Shown here: positions 54,573-63,959 of the stretch, one piece after another | Position numbering within the stretch: position 1 is the stretch's first letter | Layout: the number at the start of each line of letters is the position of its first letter | Made by a program: the position numbers and the translations under genes | The notes under the pieces: model-generated | Seen by the model: only the letters and a program-made list of their open reading frames with translations | What the model was told of the DNA's origin: nothing | Database searches by the model: none | Source of the DNA: Leisingera sp. ANG1 | GTDB taxonomy: Bacteria; Pseudomonadota; Alphaproteobacteria; Rhodobacterales; Rhodobacteraceae | Length of the DNA stretch: 64,000 nt | Direction: 5' to 3' | Assembly: GCF_000203975.2 (NCBI RefSeq) | Contig: NZ_AFCF02000001.1 | Span: 310,001 to 374,000, forward strand

Positions 54573-56393
54573 TTAGGCGTTTGCCTTGGACATCCGCTTG
54601 CGCTCATGCGGGTCCAGGTAACGCTTGCGCAGGCGCACGTTGTTCGGCGTCACCTCAACAAGTTCATCATCGTTGATATAGGCGATGGCCTCTTCCAGCG
54701 ACAGCGTCATCGGAGTGGTCAGGCGCACGGCGTCGTCGGTGCCGGACGCCCGCACGTTGGTCAGCTTCTTGCCTTTCAGCGGGTTCACTTCCAGGTCGTT
54801 GTCGCGCGAATGCTCACCGATGATCATGCCGGTGTAGATGTCGGCCTGGGCGCCGATCATCATCTTGCCGCGCTCTTCCAGGTTCCACAGCGCGTAAGCC
54901 ACGGACTGGCCGTTCTCCATCGAGATCAGCACGCCGGCGCGGCGGCCCGGGATCGCGCCCTTGTGCGGAGCCCAGCCGTGGAAAACGCGGTTCAGCACGC
55001 CGGTGCCGCGGGTGTCGGTCAGGAACTCGCCGTGATAGCCGATCAGGCCGCGCGAGGGGACGTGGGCGATGATCCGGGTCTTGCCTGCGCCTGCGGGCTT
55101 CATCTCGACCAGTTCACCCTTGCGGGCGCCGGTCAGCTTCTCGATCACTGCGCCGGAGTATTCGTCATCCACGTCAATGGTGGCTTCTTCGATCGGCTCC
55201 ATGCGGACGCCGTCGACTTCCTTCATGATCACCTGCGGACGGGAGATCGACAGTTCGAACCCTTCGCGGCGCATGTTTTCAATCAGGACGCCCATCTGCA
55301 GTTCGCCGCGGCCGGAGACTTCGAACGCCTCGCCGCCGGGGGTGTCCTGGATCTTGATGGCAACGTTGCTTTCGGCCTCTTTCATCAGCCGGTCGCGGAT
55401 CACGCGGGACTGCACTTTCTTACCGTCGCGGCCAGCGAGAGGGCTGTCGTTGATGCCGAAGGTCACGGTGATGGTCGGCGGGTCGATCGGCTGGGCGTCC
55501 AGCGCCTCATCCACGGCGAGGGCGCAGATGGTGTCGGCCACGGTGGCCTTGGACATACCGGCGATGGAAACGATGTCGCCTGCCTGGGCCTCTTCGATGT
55601 CCTGCTGGGCTAGGCCGCGGAAGGCTTGGATGCGGGTCACGCGGAACTGTTCGATCTTCTGGCCGATGCGGGAAATCGCCTGCACGGTGGCGCCGACCTT
55701 CAGCTTGCCGGATTCGACGCGGCCGGTCAGCAGGCGGCCCACAAACGGGTCGCTGCCCAGGGTGGTGGCCAGCATCCGGAAATCTTCGTCCTGGCGCTTG
55801 ATCTGCTTGGGTTCCGGCACGTGGTTCACGATCAGGTTGAATAGCGCGTGCAGGTCCTTGCGCGGGCCATCCAGTTCTGCATCGGCCCAGCCGGAACGGC
55901 CGGACGCATACATATGCGGGAAGTCCAGCTGATCCTCGGTGGCGTCCAGCGAGGCAAAGAGGTCAAAGCATTCGTCCAGCGCGCGGTCAGGCTCGGCGTC
56001 CGGTTTGTCGACCTTGTTCAGCACCACGATCGGACGCAGACCCAGGGCCAGCGCCTTGGAGGTCACGAACTTGGTCTGCGGCATCGGGCCTTCGGCGGCG
56101 TCCACCAGCAGCACCACGCCGTCGACCATCGACAGGATCCGCTCCACCTCGCCGCCAAAGTCGGCGTGGCCGGGGGTGTCGACGATGTTGATGCGGGTGC
56201 CGTTCCACTCGACCGAAGTCGGCTTGGCAAAAATGGTGATGCCGCGTTCGCGCTCCAGATCGTTGCTGTCCATGGCGCGTTCCGCCACAGCCTGGTTTTC
56301 GCGGAAGGCGCCGGATTGTTTCAGCAGCTCGTCCACAAGCGTGGTTTTGCCGTGGTCAACGTGAGCAATGATCGCAATGTTGCGCAAGTCCAT
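54573..56393 (-). CDS. typA: Ribosome-associated GTPase TypA/BipA
   Basis: 606 residues from the ATG at 56393 (AAGG 8 nt upstream; the frame continues 17 codons further). Translation-factor GTPase motifs: G1 HVDHGKTT (11-18), [11 protein letters not shown]3 [15 protein letters not shown]4 NKVDKPDA. Domains II, III and V follow, with [30 protein letters not shown] and a BipA C-terminal domain ending [15 protein letters not shown]. It binds ribosomes under stress and low temperature. Transcribed alone. Confidence 0.96.
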   Translation of the reverse strand: MDLRNIAIIAHVDHGKTTLVDELLKQSGAFRENQAVAERAMDSNDLERERGITIFAKPTSVEWNGTRINIVDTPGHADFGGEVERILSMVDGVVLLVDAAEGPMPQTKFVTSKALALGLRPIVVLNKVDKPDAEPDRALDECFDLFASLDATEDQLDFPHMYASGRSGWADAELDGPRKDLHALFNLIVNHVPEPKQIKRQDEDFRMLATTLGSDPFVGRLLTGRVESGKLKVGATVQAISRIGQKIEQFRVTRIQAFRGLAQQDIEEAQAGDIVSIAGMSKATVADTICALAVDEALDAQPIDPPTITVTFGINDSPLAGRDGKKVQSRVIRDRLMKEAESNVAIKIQDTPGGEAFEVSGRGELQMGVLIENMRREGFELSISRPQVIMKEVDGVRMEPIEEATIDVDDEYSGAVIEKLTGARKGELVEMKPAGAGKTRIIAHVPSRGLIGYHGEFLTDTRGTGVLNRVFHGWAPHKGAIPGRRAGVLISMENGQSVAYALWNLEERGKMMIGAQADIYTGMIIGEHSRDNDLEVNPLKGKKLTNVRASGTDDAVRLTTPMTLSLEEAIAYINDDELVEVTPNNVRLRKRYLDPHERKRMSKANA

Positions 56394-56486
56394 GACGTTC
56401 GCCTTTGTAAGGAAGTTGGGCCGCGCATAGCCCGAACCCCGCACAAAGGCCAGAGGAAAACCGCCCGGAAGCCCCGCAAATGCGGA

Positions 56487-56822
56487 TCAATGGCCTGAAG
56501 TCTTGGAAAACAGGTGAATGATAATGATGCCGGACATGATCAGACCCATGCCGATCACGGCAGGCAGATCCAGCTTTTGCCCGAAAACGATGAAAGCGAT
56601 GACCGCGATCAGCAGAATGCCGAGACCGGACCAGATCGCATAGACAATGCCAACCGGCATGAATTTGAGCGTGAGCCCCATCATGTAGAAAGAGAAAGCG
56701 TAGGCGACCAGCACGATCAGCGAGGGGCCAAGCTTGCTGAACTGCTGGCTGGCCTGCAGGGCCGTTGTACCGATGGTTTCTGCTGCCACCGCAATGATCA
56801 GGTAGACGTAGTGAACCGGCAT
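56487..56822 (-). CDS. Small multidrug resistance (EmrE/QacE-type) efflux protein
   Basis: 111 residues from the ATG at 56822, with GGGAGG 5 nt upstream. Four membrane helices and the SMR motifs are present: the essential Glu15 in AVAAETIGTTALQAS, YAIWSGLG, and IGMGLIMSGIIIIHLFSKTSGH. It exchanges cationic drugs or quaternary amines for protons as an antiparallel dimer. It is upstream of typA on the same strand, 94 bp away. Confidence 0.9.
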   Translation of the reverse strand: MPVHYVYLIIAVAAETIGTTALQASQQFSKLGPSLIVLVAYAFSFYMMGLTLKFMPVGIVYAIWSGLGILLIAVIAFIVFGQKLDLPAVIGMGLIMSGIIIIHLFSKTSGH

Positions 56823-57073
56823 CTCAGCCTCCCTCAAACGCTTGCCTCAAGTAAACCCGCAGGCCTGATCTCCCGCCTATCCGATCTATGCGTGCCAGGA
56901 AAGTCCCGATGCGGCAGCGGCAGGGCGGATTCCGCAAGGAGCGCAGAATGAACACGTCATTGTGCGCAGGCACACTGGACTGTGAATTGGGAAATTCTTA
57001 GGAGCTTGTTCCAATAATTGGGATCGGATTGAAACACTGATCTGATTCCCGGAAACGGAATGGGGATTGCCGC

Positions 57074-57856
57074 ATGTGCCGCTGGGCTGCCTACACAGGT
57101 GCCGACGTCTTTCTGGAGGACATCATATCAACACCTGCGCATTCGCTGATTGCGCAAAGCCAAAAGGCGGTGGAGTGCAAGACTGCCACCAATGGCGACG
57201 GGTTCGGGATTGCCTGGTATGGCCAGCGGGCTGAGCCTGGGCTGTACCGTGATGTTTACCCGGCCTGGTCGGATTGCAACTTGCGGGCGCTGGTTCATCA
57301 GGTGCAATCCCGGCTATTCCTGGCGCATGTGCGGGCCTCCACCGGGTCTGCGACCAGCCGCAACAATTGCCATCCGTTTACCGCAGGCAAGTGGAGCTTT
57401 ATGCATAATGGCCAGGTCGGAGGTTTCGAGAAGTTCCGCCGCCATGCCGATATGTGCATCCCGGACGAGCTGTATGAGCATCGCAGAGGCGCGACCGATA
57501 GTGAGGTTCTGTTTCTGCTGGCACTTTGTGAGGGGCTGGACGAGGACCCCAAAGGGTCGCTGGAACGCGCGGTGGCCCGGATGGAAGGCTTGTCGCGGGC
57601 GCGGGGCACCACACCGCACATGCGGCTGTCAGTGGCGATGTCGAATGGGCAGGCATTGTATGCCGCGCGTTATTCTTCCGACAGCATCGCGCCGTCCGTC
57701 TACTATCGCTGGAGCCAAAGCATGCAGGGCTGGGCGGTGGTGTCGGAGCCGCTGGAAGACACCGGAGAGGCGTGGAACGAACTGCAGCCGGGCGAGTTTT
57801 TAACGCTGACGCCCAAGGGCGCGGAAACCCAGCCGTTTCAACCGTTTCTGGAGTGA
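57074..57856 (+). CDS. Class II glutamine amidotransferase (EgtC/YafJ-like)
   Basis: 260 residues. Catalytic Cys2 follows the initiator Met (MCRWAAYTG). Family motifs are ATNGDGFGIAWY, LFLAHVRASTGSATSRNNCHPF, SFMHNGQVGGF and ATDSEVLFLLALCEGL. It would hydrolyse the gamma-glutamyl amide of glutamine or of a small gamma-glutamyl compound, as EgtC does in ergothioneine synthesis, but no egt genes are adjacent. GGGGATTG lies ahead of the ATG. The upstream 250 bp hold the promoter; I see CCAATAATTGG there but no known box. Confidence 0.9.
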   Translation: MCRWAAYTGADVFLEDIISTPAHSLIAQSQKAVECKTATNGDGFGIAWYGQRAEPGLYRDVYPAWSDCNLRALVHQVQSRLFLAHVRASTGSATSRNNCHPFTAGKWSFMHNGQVGGFEKFRRHADMCIPDELYEHRRGATDSEVLFLLALCEGLDEDPKGSLERAVARMEGLSRARGTTPHMRLSVAMSNGQALYAARYSSDSIAPSVYYRWSQSMQGWAVVSEPLEDTGEAWNELQPGEFLTLTPKGAETQPFQPFLE

Positions 57857-57859
57857 AGT

Positions 57860-57880
57860 GCAGCCCCGCGGCGGGGCTGC
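57860..57880. terminator. Hairpin between convergent amidotransferase and tandem-HD genes
   Basis: GCAGCCCC, GCGGC loop, GGGGCTGC: 8-bp stem 3 bp past one stop and 8 bp before the other. Confidence 0.6.
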
Positions 57881-57888
57881 TCAAATGT

Positions 57889-59058
57889 CTACAAGCGGCC
57901 TGCTTCGCGGAACCAGGGCTCGATCTGCGCCCGCACATAGGTCCAGACATCCGGCGCGCCACGGCTGACCTTGCCGCCGACCCGGGCATCGAGCTGCGGC
58001 AGGCTGACGTCATAATCGACCCAGCTTCCGCCGCCGTTCAGCAGGTTCAACAGCACCGGCTGCACTCGGTCGATTGATTTCGCAAATACGGCATCGGGGC
58101 TGTTCGCGGCCTCGAACTCTTCCCAGATTGCCCGCATGGGCTTGCCTTGCTCCGCGGGCAGCATTCCAAATAGCCGGTTTGCAGCTGCTTCTTCCTTGGC
58201 AGCCAGCGCTGCAAGGGCGGAAGGATCAATCACCCCGTGGATCGGCGCATCGCCGGCGTCGATCTCCACCAGATCGTGCAGCAGCAGCATCTGCAGGACA
58301 CGATCCACATCAATTGACTCAGTGCTGTGCTCCGCCAGCGCCCAAGCATACAGCATGATGTGCCAGCTGTGCTCTGCCGAATTTTCATGCCGTGAGCCGT
58401 CCCCGAGTTTGGAGGCACGGGTCACCAGTTTCAGCTTGTCCGCCTCATTCAGGAAGGGCAGGCGGGCGGTCAGGCGGCTGCAATTGTGCCCTGTGTCTTC
58501 CCCCAGCAGCGACAGCGCGTGGTGGAATGCCTCTGGCAGTTGTTGCTCCAGAGCTGCCGCCCTGCCGCCAAACAGGTTCTGCCGGACCACATCTACATGC
58601 CAGTCCAGCGGTGCGGCACCATAGAGCGTCTGAAAGATCGGCTGGCAGTGATCCACCCGCTTGGCAAATTGTGCGTCGGGGCTCTCGGCGGCTTCGAACT
58701 CGTGCCACAGGGACAAGAATTCAGTGCCTTGGTCGGCTGGCAACAGTCCAAACAGCCGCTGCGCAGCAGCCTGTTCAGCCATTGCAACGGCTTCCCAGTC
58801 GACTTCATCGGTAATCGGGTGGTCGCCTGCGTCGATCTCAACCAGATCGTGCAGAAGCAGCATGCGGATGGCGCGGAATACATCCACTTCAGGCGCTGTA
58901 AAGGGAGAAAGGACCAGAGCATAAAGCGCCAAGTGCCAGCTGTGCTCGGCGGAGTTTTCGCAGCGGCTGCAATCGATGATCAGGTTCTGGCGCTCAATCC
59001 GGCGAAGCTTGTCAGCTTCCAGCAGAAAGGCAAACTGAGCCTCCAGGCGGGCACTCAC
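57889..59058 (-). CDS. Tandem HD-domain protein (two YfbR/HDDC2-like domains)
   Basis: 389 residues made of two homologous halves. Half 1 (about 8-145) has ENSAEHSWH, MLLLHDLVEIDAGDHP and FAKRVD, with metal ligands H39, H70, D71 and D136. Half 2 (about 202-340) has the same blocks with H230, H261, D262 and D330. Both HD sites are intact. Single-domain relatives (about 190 residues) are 5'-deoxynucleotidases or related nucleotide phosphohydrolases. The start overlaps the 81-codon gene by 4 nt, so it is the last gene of a three-gene operon. Confidence 0.9.
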   Translation of the reverse strand: MSARLEAQFAFLLEADKLRRIERQNLIIDCSRCENSAEHSWHLALYALVLSPFTAPEVDVFRAIRMLLLHDLVEIDAGDHPITDEVDWEAVAMAEQAAAQRLFGLLPADQGTEFLSLWHEFEAAESPDAQFAKRVDHCQPIFQTLYGAAPLDWHVDVVRQNLFGGRAAALEQQLPEAFHHALSLLGEDTGHNCSRLTARLPFLNEADKLKLVTRASKLGDGSRHENSAEHSWHIMLYAWALAEHSTESIDVDRVLQMLLLHDLVEIDAGDAPIHGVIDPSALAALAAKEEAAANRLFGMLPAEQGKPMRAIWEEFEAANSPDAVFAKSIDRVQPVLLNLLNGGGSWVDYDVSLPQLDARVGGKVSRGAPDVWTYVRAQIEPWFREAGRL

Positions 59059-59300
59059 GCCTCACCTTTGGCGCTGACCTGTGCCTGCAGCTCGGCGACT
59101 TTCTTGTTGAGAAAGTCGCGCGCTTTGCGTTCTGCCAGGCGTACCCGGATTTCGGTTAGAAACGCTTCTTCGAGCGATTGGGAGGCGGCGCCGAGAACCT
59201 GGCCCACCTCCACATAAAACCGCTCTTCACCACTGGCGTCCTGCACCTTGAGGGTATCGACCGCCAGTTTCTGGGCCAGCGTTTCGATGGTGCCGCTCAT
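59055..59300 (-). CDS. Small conserved-looking protein of unknown function
   Basis: 81 residues, helical, with an N-terminal KLAVDTLKVQDASGEERFYVEVGQVLG, then QSLEEAFLTEIRVRLAERKARDFLNKKVAELQAQVSA, which could form a coiled coil. There is no signal or membrane segment. I do not recognise it. It shares one base with the hydrolase stop (TGATG) and 4 nt with the HD-protein start, which ties all three products together. Confidence 0.75.
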   Translation of the reverse strand: MSGTIETLAQKLAVDTLKVQDASGEERFYVEVGQVLGAASQSLEEAFLTEIRVRLAERKARDFLNKKVAELQAQVSAKGEA

Positions 59301-59953
59301 CAGCGGGTGTTCTCCGTCAGGCGGCGTTTCACGTAATCGGAAACAGTGCCGATCATCGTGTCCATATGCGGCTCCTGGAAGAAGTGATCCGCACCCTCCA
59401 CCTCGGTGTGGGTGATGGTGATGCCCTTCTGCTCATGCAGCTTGCCGACCAGGCTGGCAGTGTCCGCGGGCGGGGCCACACGGTCAGCGGTGCCATTGAT
59501 GATCAGGCCCGAGGACGGGCAGGGCGCCAGGAAGGAGAAGTCATACATATTGGCCGGCGGCGCAACAGAGATGAAGCCGGTGATCTCCGGGCGGCGCATC
59601 AAGAGCTGCATGCCGATCCAGGCGCCGAAGGAGAATCCCGCAACCCAGCAATGCTTGGAGTTGGAGTTCATCGACTGCAGGTAATCCAGCGCCGAGGCGG
59701 CATCGGACAGCTCACCGACGCCCTGGTCGTATTCGCCCTGGCTGCGGCCGACGCCGCGGAAATTGAACCGCAGAACCGTGAAGCCCATGTTGTAGAACGC
59801 ATAGTGGAGGTTGTAGACCACCTTGTTGTTCATGGTGCCGCCAAACTGCGGATGCGGGTGCAGCACGATGGCGATCGGGGCGTCTTTTTCTTTTTGCGGG
59901 TGGTAGCGGCCTTCGAGGCGGCCTTCGGGTCCAGGAAAGATGACCTCGGGCAT
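59300..59953 (-). CDS. Alpha/beta hydrolase
   Basis: 217 residues. It contains IVLHPHPQFGGTMNNKVVYNL, FNFRGVGRSQG, the nucleophile elbow GFSFGAW (Ser108), an acid in NGTADRVAPP and the His in EGADHFF, a complete triad. It belongs to a small cytoplasmic family (COG2945-like) of unknown substrate. It is the first gene of the operon with the 81-residue protein and the tandem-HD protein, and is divergent from iscR. Confidence 0.88.
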   Translation of the reverse strand: MPEVIFPGPEGRLEGRYHPQKEKDAPIAIVLHPHPQFGGTMNNKVVYNLHYAFYNMGFTVLRFNFRGVGRSQGEYDQGVGELSDAASALDYLQSMNSNSKHCWVAGFSFGAWIGMQLLMRRPEITGFISVAPPANMYDFSFLAPCPSSGLIINGTADRVAPPADTASLVGKLHEQKGITITHTEVEGADHFFQEPHMDTMIGTVSDYVKRRLTENTR

Positions 59954-60000
59954 GGGCGGTTAAAATCCTACTCTCGTTGTCGGGTCTGCCGGCAGAATAC

Positions 60001-60029
60001 TTGACGGGTTCGGTCAGGCATCTTAGAAC
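60001..60029 (+). promoter_or_regulatory. Putative iscR-suf promoter
   Basis: TTGACG (60001-60006), 17-bp spacer, TAGAAC (60024-60029) inside the Irr-like box. TTGAC-N7-GTCAG at 60001-60017 is a further inverted repeat that might bind IscR. Confidence 0.5.
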
Positions 60030-60037
60030 AGTTCTAA
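60023..60037. promoter_or_regulatory. Irr-type iron-control box upstream of iscR
   Basis: TTAGAACAGTTCTAA, a perfect palindrome around one base, matches the ICE/Irr motif TTAGAA-N3-TTCTAA and overlaps the putative -10. Confidence 0.65.
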
Positions 60038-60139
60038 TCACGGGCGCTGGCCTCGCCATACACCGTCAGGCTGAGATACGCACAGTCGGAGGGAAGGTCA
60101 ATGTTTTCGCACTCGCGCCCTGGTTTCGAGGGGTAAATT

Positions 60140-60598
60140 ATGAAGCTTTCCACCAAAGGGCGCTATGCGATGGTTGCGCTGGCGGATATCGCGCTGCAGC
60201 CGCAGGGCGATCTGGTGCCGCTGGGCGACATTTCCAAGCGTCAGGACATTTCGCTGCCCTATCTGGAGCAGCTGTTTGTGAAACTGCGCCGCGCCGGCCT
60301 GGTCGAGTCGGTCCGTGGCCCGGGCGGCGGCTACCGTCTGGCGATGCCTCCATCCGAGGTGCGGGTGGTGGATGTGCTGTCGGCTGTGGATGAAACCGTA
60401 GACGCCATGCACAAGGGGGCAGGGGCATCCGGCGCTTTGTCGGGCAGCCGCGCGCAATCGCTGACCAACCGCCTGTGGGAGGGCTTGAGCGCGCACGTCT
60501 ATGTGTTCCTGCACCAGACCCGTCTGTCGGATGTGATCAAGAACGATCTGGCTCCTTGCCCGGCTGTGCCCAGCCTGTTTGCGGTGGTGGATGACTGA
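60140..60598 (+). CDS. iscR: Rrf2-family regulator IscR, cysteine-poor type
   Basis: 152 residues with the winged-helix start MKLSTKGRYAMVALADIAL and RGPGGGYRLA. The canonical cluster-binding CX5CX5C segment is replaced (MHKGAGASGALSGSRAQSLTNRLW), and the only cysteine is Cys140 near the C-terminus. Rhodobacter sphaeroides IscR is reported to have a similarly reduced cysteine set, so this is probably the clade form rather than decay. It heads the suf operon and should repress it according to Fe-S status. AGGGG precedes the ATG. Confidence 0.93.
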   Translation: MKLSTKGRYAMVALADIALQPQGDLVPLGDISKRQDISLPYLEQLFVKLRRAGLVESVRGPGGGYRLAMPPSEVRVVDVLSAVDETVDAMHKGAGASGALSGSRAQSLTNRLWEGLSAHVYVFLHQTRLSDVIKNDLAPCPAVPSLFAVVDD

Positions 60599-60731
60599 CG
60601 TGGAGTGCGCCGTATCCGAAGCAATCAGCCCGGATAGTGTGTATTCCGCGGAAAATCTGCGCGGAAGCTTTGCCAATTGCTGCACGGCAGCTTATGACGC
60701 GGCAGCTGCCCGCGAAAAGATGACTCTATGA
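60591..60731 (+). CDS. Possible 46-residue protein linking iscR and the desulfurase gene
   Basis: An open frame beginning 8 nt before the end of iscR and overlapping the cysteine desulfurase ATG by 4 nt (ATGA). The product has two adjacent cysteines (FANCCTAAYD). Third-position GC is only about 56%, lower than the neighbouring genes, so coding is uncertain; the exact overlap at both ends is the main support. Confidence 0.3.
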   Translation: MTDVECAVSEAISPDSVYSAENLRGSFANCCTAAYDAAAAREKMTL

Positions 60732-61771
60732 AACGTGTTTACCTCGACCATAATGCCACCGCCCTGCTGCGGCCTGAGGCGAAGGCGGCGATGATTGCGG
60801 CGATGGAGGTCTGCGGCAACCCGTCGTCGGTGCATGCCGAAGGCCGGGCCGCCAAGGCGCTGGTGGAGAAGGCGCGGGCGCAGGTGGGTGCAGCCTTTGG
60901 TGCGGACGGGGCGGATATCGTGTTCACCTCCGGCTCAACCGAAGGCGCAGCGCTGGCGCTGGCCGGCCGCGGGTTGCATGGCGCGCCGGTGGAGCATGAT
61001 GCCGTGCGCGCCTGGTCCGTCGAGGACTTGCTGGTCACTGGTGACGGTGCGGTTCAGATCAACGATCCGGCGCAATCCACACTTCAGCTGGCCAACTCCG
61101 AAACCGGCATTGTGCAGACACTGCCAGAGGGATTGGCCGTCACCGATGCCACCCAGGCCTTTGGCAAACTGCCGGTGGCGTTCAACTGGCTGGGCGCGCA
61201 AATGGCGCTGATTTCAGCGCATAAGCTGGGTGGCCCCAAGGGCATCGGCGCCGTGGTGATGAAACGCGGCACAGATCTGCCGGCCCAGATCAAGGGCGGC
61301 GGCCAGGAAATGGGGCGCCGCTCCGGCACCGAAAATATCATTGGAATCGCGGGCTTCGGCGCCGCAGCTGAAGCAGCTGCAAAAGATTTGGCAAATGGTG
61401 TCTGGGACAGGGTTGCAGAACTTAGAAATATTCTAGAAAAGGCGCTTGTGTCTGGCGTAAGCCATACTATTTTTGTCGGGAAGGATCAGAAGCGGCTGCC
61501 GAACACCCTGTGTTTCACAACGCCGGGCTGGAAGGGCGAAACCCAGGTCATGCAGATGGACCTTGCAGGTTTTGCCATCAGCGCCGGCAGCGCCTGCTCC
61601 AGCGGCAAGGTGCGCGCCAGCGCGGTGCTGACCGCAATGGGATATGACGAGGCCACAGCCCAAGGCGCCGTACGGGTGTCGCTGGGGCCGGAGACAACGG
61701 AAGAAGACGTGCTGCGCTTTGCCGAGGCGTGGCTGCAGAAAGAAAAGAAACATCGCGCCCGCGCGGCGTGA
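60728..61771 (+). CDS. Cysteine desulfurase (IscS/NifS class)
   Basis: 347 residues. PLP fold: N-terminal [29 protein letters not shown], the PLP lysine in [31 protein letters not shown], and the catalytic Cys290 in [14 protein letters not shown] (class I loop). It takes sulfur from cysteine for cluster assembly. Shorter than E. coli IscS (404), and the middle is compressed around the usual active-site His region. Second recognised gene of the suf operon; SufS may be encoded further downstream, outside the window. Confidence 0.92.
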   Translation: MKRVYLDHNATALLRPEAKAAMIAAMEVCGNPSSVHAEGRAAKALVEKARAQVGAAFGADGADIVFTSGSTEGAALALAGRGLHGAPVEHDAVRAWSVEDLLVTGDGAVQINDPAQSTLQLANSETGIVQTLPEGLAVTDATQAFGKLPVAFNWLGAQMALISAHKLGGPKGIGAVVMKRGTDLPAQIKGGGQEMGRRSGTENIIGIAGFGAAAEAAAKDLANGVWDRVAELRNILEKALVSGVSHTIFVGKDQKRLPNTLCFTTPGWKGETQVMQMDLAGFAISAGSACSSGKVRASAVLTAMGYDEATAQGAVRVSLGPETTEEDVLRFAEAWLQKEKKHRARAA

Positions 61772-61785
61772 GTGAGGAGATGACA

Positions 61786-63309
61786 ATGGCCGCTTTGGAC
61801 CAGACCCAAGTCAAGGAAGGTGTTGACCAGGAGACCGTGGATGCGGTGCGCGAGGTCGGCGGTGCTTATAAATACGGCTGGGAAACCGATATCGAGATGG
61901 AATACGCGCCCAAGGGCGTGAACCCCGATATCGTCAAGCTGATCTCGGAAAAGAATGAAGAGCCTGAGTGGATGACCGAATGGCGCCTGAAGGCTTTCGA
62001 ACGCTGGGAGCAGATGGACGAGCCGAACTGGGCGATGGTCAGCTACCCGGAAATCGACTTCCAAGACCAGTACTACTATGCCCGTCCCAAGTCGATGGAA
62101 ACCAAGCCCAAGTCGCTGGATGAGGTCGACCCCAAGCTGCTGGCGACCTACGAAAAGCTCGGTATCCCGCTGAAAGAACAGATGATTCTGGCCGGCGTCG
62201 AAGGCGCGGGCGAGACCCCGGAAGAAGGCCGCAAGGTTGCCGTGGACGCGGTGTTCGACTCCGTTTCCGTCGGCACCACCTTCCAGAAGGAGCTTAAAGA
62301 GGCGGGCGTCATCTTCTGTTCGATCTCCGAAGCCATCCGCGAGCATCCCGAGCTGGTGAAGAAATACCTCGGCTCCGTTGTTCCGGTCTCCGACAACTTC
62401 TATGCGACGCTGAACTCTGCCGTGTTCTCTGACGGTTCCTTTGTCTACGTGCCGCCGGGCGTGCGCTGCCCGATGGAACTGTCGACCTATTTCCGCATCA
62501 ACGCGGAAAATACGGGCCAGTTCGAGCGCACCCTGATCATTGCTGACAAGGGCTCTTATGTCTCCTACCTCGAAGGCTGCACCGCGCCGCAACGCGACAC
62601 CGCGCAGCTGCATGCCGCTGTGGTGGAGATCATCATCGAGGAAGACGCCGAGGTGAAATACTCCACCGTCCAGAACTGGTATCCGGGCGACGAGAACGGC
62701 AAAGGCGGCATCTACAACTTTGTGACCAAACGCGCCGACTGCCGCGGCGACCGCGCCAAGGTGATGTGGACCCAGGTAGAGACCGGCTCTGCCGTGACCT
62801 GGAAATACCCCTCCTGCATCCTGCGCGGCGAGGAAAGCCAGGGCGAGTTCTACTCGATCGCGATTGCCAACAACATGCAACAGGCCGATACCGGCACCAA
62901 GATGGTGCATCTGGGCAAGAACACCAAGTCGCGCATCGTCTCCAAGGGCATCAGCGCAGGCAAGGCGCAGAACACCTACCGCGGTCTGGTGTCGATGCAC
63001 CCGAAGGCCAAGAATTCGCGCAACTACACCCAATGCGACAGCTTGCTGATCGGTGACAAATGCGGGGCGCACACGGTGCCTTACATCGAGGTCAAGAACA
63101 ACTCCTCCCGCGTGGAGCATGAGGCGACGACATCGAAGGTGGACGACGATCAGCTGTTCTACTGCCGCCAGCGCGGCATGGACGAGGAAGAGGCGGTGGC
63201 CCTGGTGGTCAACGGCTTCTGCAAGGACGTGCTGCAGGCGCTGCCGATGGAGTTTGCCATGGAAGCCCAGCAGCTGGTTGCGATCTCGCTGGAAGGGTCT
63301 GTGGGTTAA
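61786..63309 (+). CDS. sufB: Fe-S cluster assembly scaffold SufB
   Basis: 507 residues from the ATG at 61786 (GAGGAG 6 nt upstream). It has the conserved [22 protein letters not shown] start, [81 protein letters not shown] and [15 protein letters not shown] [22 protein letters not shown]. It forms the SufBC2D scaffold. sufC and sufD are expected to the right of the window. Confidence 0.97.
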   Translation: MAALDQTQVKEGVDQETVDAVREVGGAYKYGWETDIEMEYAPKGVNPDIVKLISEKNEEPEWMTEWRLKAFERWEQMDEPNWAMVSYPEIDFQDQYYYARPKSMETKPKSLDEVDPKLLATYEKLGIPLKEQMILAGVEGAGETPEEGRKVAVDAVFDSVSVGTTFQKELKEAGVIFCSISEAIREHPELVKKYLGSVVPVSDNFYATLNSAVFSDGSFVYVPPGVRCPMELSTYFRINAENTGQFERTLIIADKGSYVSYLEGCTAPQRDTAQLHAAVVEIIIEEDAEVKYSTVQNWYPGDENGKGGIYNFVTKRADCRGDRAKVMWTQVETGSAVTWKYPSCILRGEESQGEFYSIAIANNMQQADTGTKMVHLGKNTKSRIVSKGISAGKAQNTYRGLVSMHPKAKNSRNYTQCDSLLIGDKCGAHTVPYIEVKNNSSRVEHEATTSKVDDDQLFYCRQRGMDEEEAVALVVNGFCKDVLQALPMEFAMEAQQLVAISLEGSVG

Positions 63310-63312
63310 GTT

Positions 63313-63645
63313 ATGGTCGGCAATGAGATGGATGCACACTCAACGCTGAACGATCTGCGGTACCCGCGAACCGATTGGGGACTGCGGAGCGGAGCGGTTG
63401 TTGCGGTCATTCTGTGCACCATCTCTGTTGCAGTACAGCTTAGCAGAACCAGTCCTTTGATGTCCTCAACTGCTGGCTTTGTTATCTCCATCATCGTGAG
63501 TTGTTCAATTGGTGCGGCTTTTGGTTTTGCGATCCAAAGATGGGTTGCCAAGAAGGCTGAAAGGGAGGCCGACGAGTTCAGGGATTTGCGAAAGCTTGAA
63601 ACTGAAAGGCAGCTCGACGAATTCAGAAAGGCAAACAAGAAATGA
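63313..63645 (+). CDS. Small membrane protein inside the suf operon
   Basis: 110 residues with two hydrophobic helices (about 24-43 and 53-74), followed by a charged coiled coil (79-108, [25 protein letters not shown]). The DNA is visibly richer in A/T than sufB and uses codons such as ATA/TTT/GCA more freely, which suggests recent acquisition or weak selection. No strong ribosome site; it starts 3 nt after sufB and overlaps the YbjQ-like gene by 4 nt. Family not recognised. Confidence 0.7.
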   Translation: MVGNEMDAHSTLNDLRYPRTDWGLRSGAVVAVILCTISVAVQLSRTSPLMSSTAGFVISIIVSCSIGAAFGFAIQRWVAKKAEREADEFRDLRKLETERQLDEFRKANKK

Positions 63646-63956
63646 TCGTCACAACCACACCAAACGTCGAAGGCTACCAGATTGCCGAATACAAGGGCAT
63701 CGTGGTGGGTGAGGCGATCATGGGCGCCAATGTGGTGCGCGATGTCTTTGCCTCGATCACCGACATCGTCGGCGGCCGCTCCGGCGCCTATGAAAGCAAA
63801 CTGCAGGATGCGCGCGAAACCGCGCTGGCAGAGCTGGAAGACCGCGCCCGGGCCAAGGGCGCCAACGCCGTGGTGGGCGTCGATCTGGATTACGAAGTGG
63901 TCGGGCAGTCCATGCTGATGGTCTCGGCCAGCGGCACCGCAGTGGTGCTGGGATAA
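63642..63956 (+). CDS. YbjQ/UPF0145 family protein
   Basis: 104 residues. The family is clear from [80 protein letters not shown]. Members form pentameric dodecins-like shells; the name heavy-metal-binding domain is used but the function is unproven. It lies within the suf operon and overlaps the preceding gene by 4 nt. Confidence 0.92.
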   Translation: MIVTTTPNVEGYQIAEYKGIVVGEAIMGANVVRDVFASITDIVGGRSGAYESKLQDARETALAELEDRARAKGANAVVGVDLDYEVVGQSMLMVSASGTAVVLG

Positions 63957-63959
63957 GAA

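Noticed and set aside
61486-63339. Long antisense frame opposite sufB
   Set aside because: Shadow of sufB and the desulfurase.
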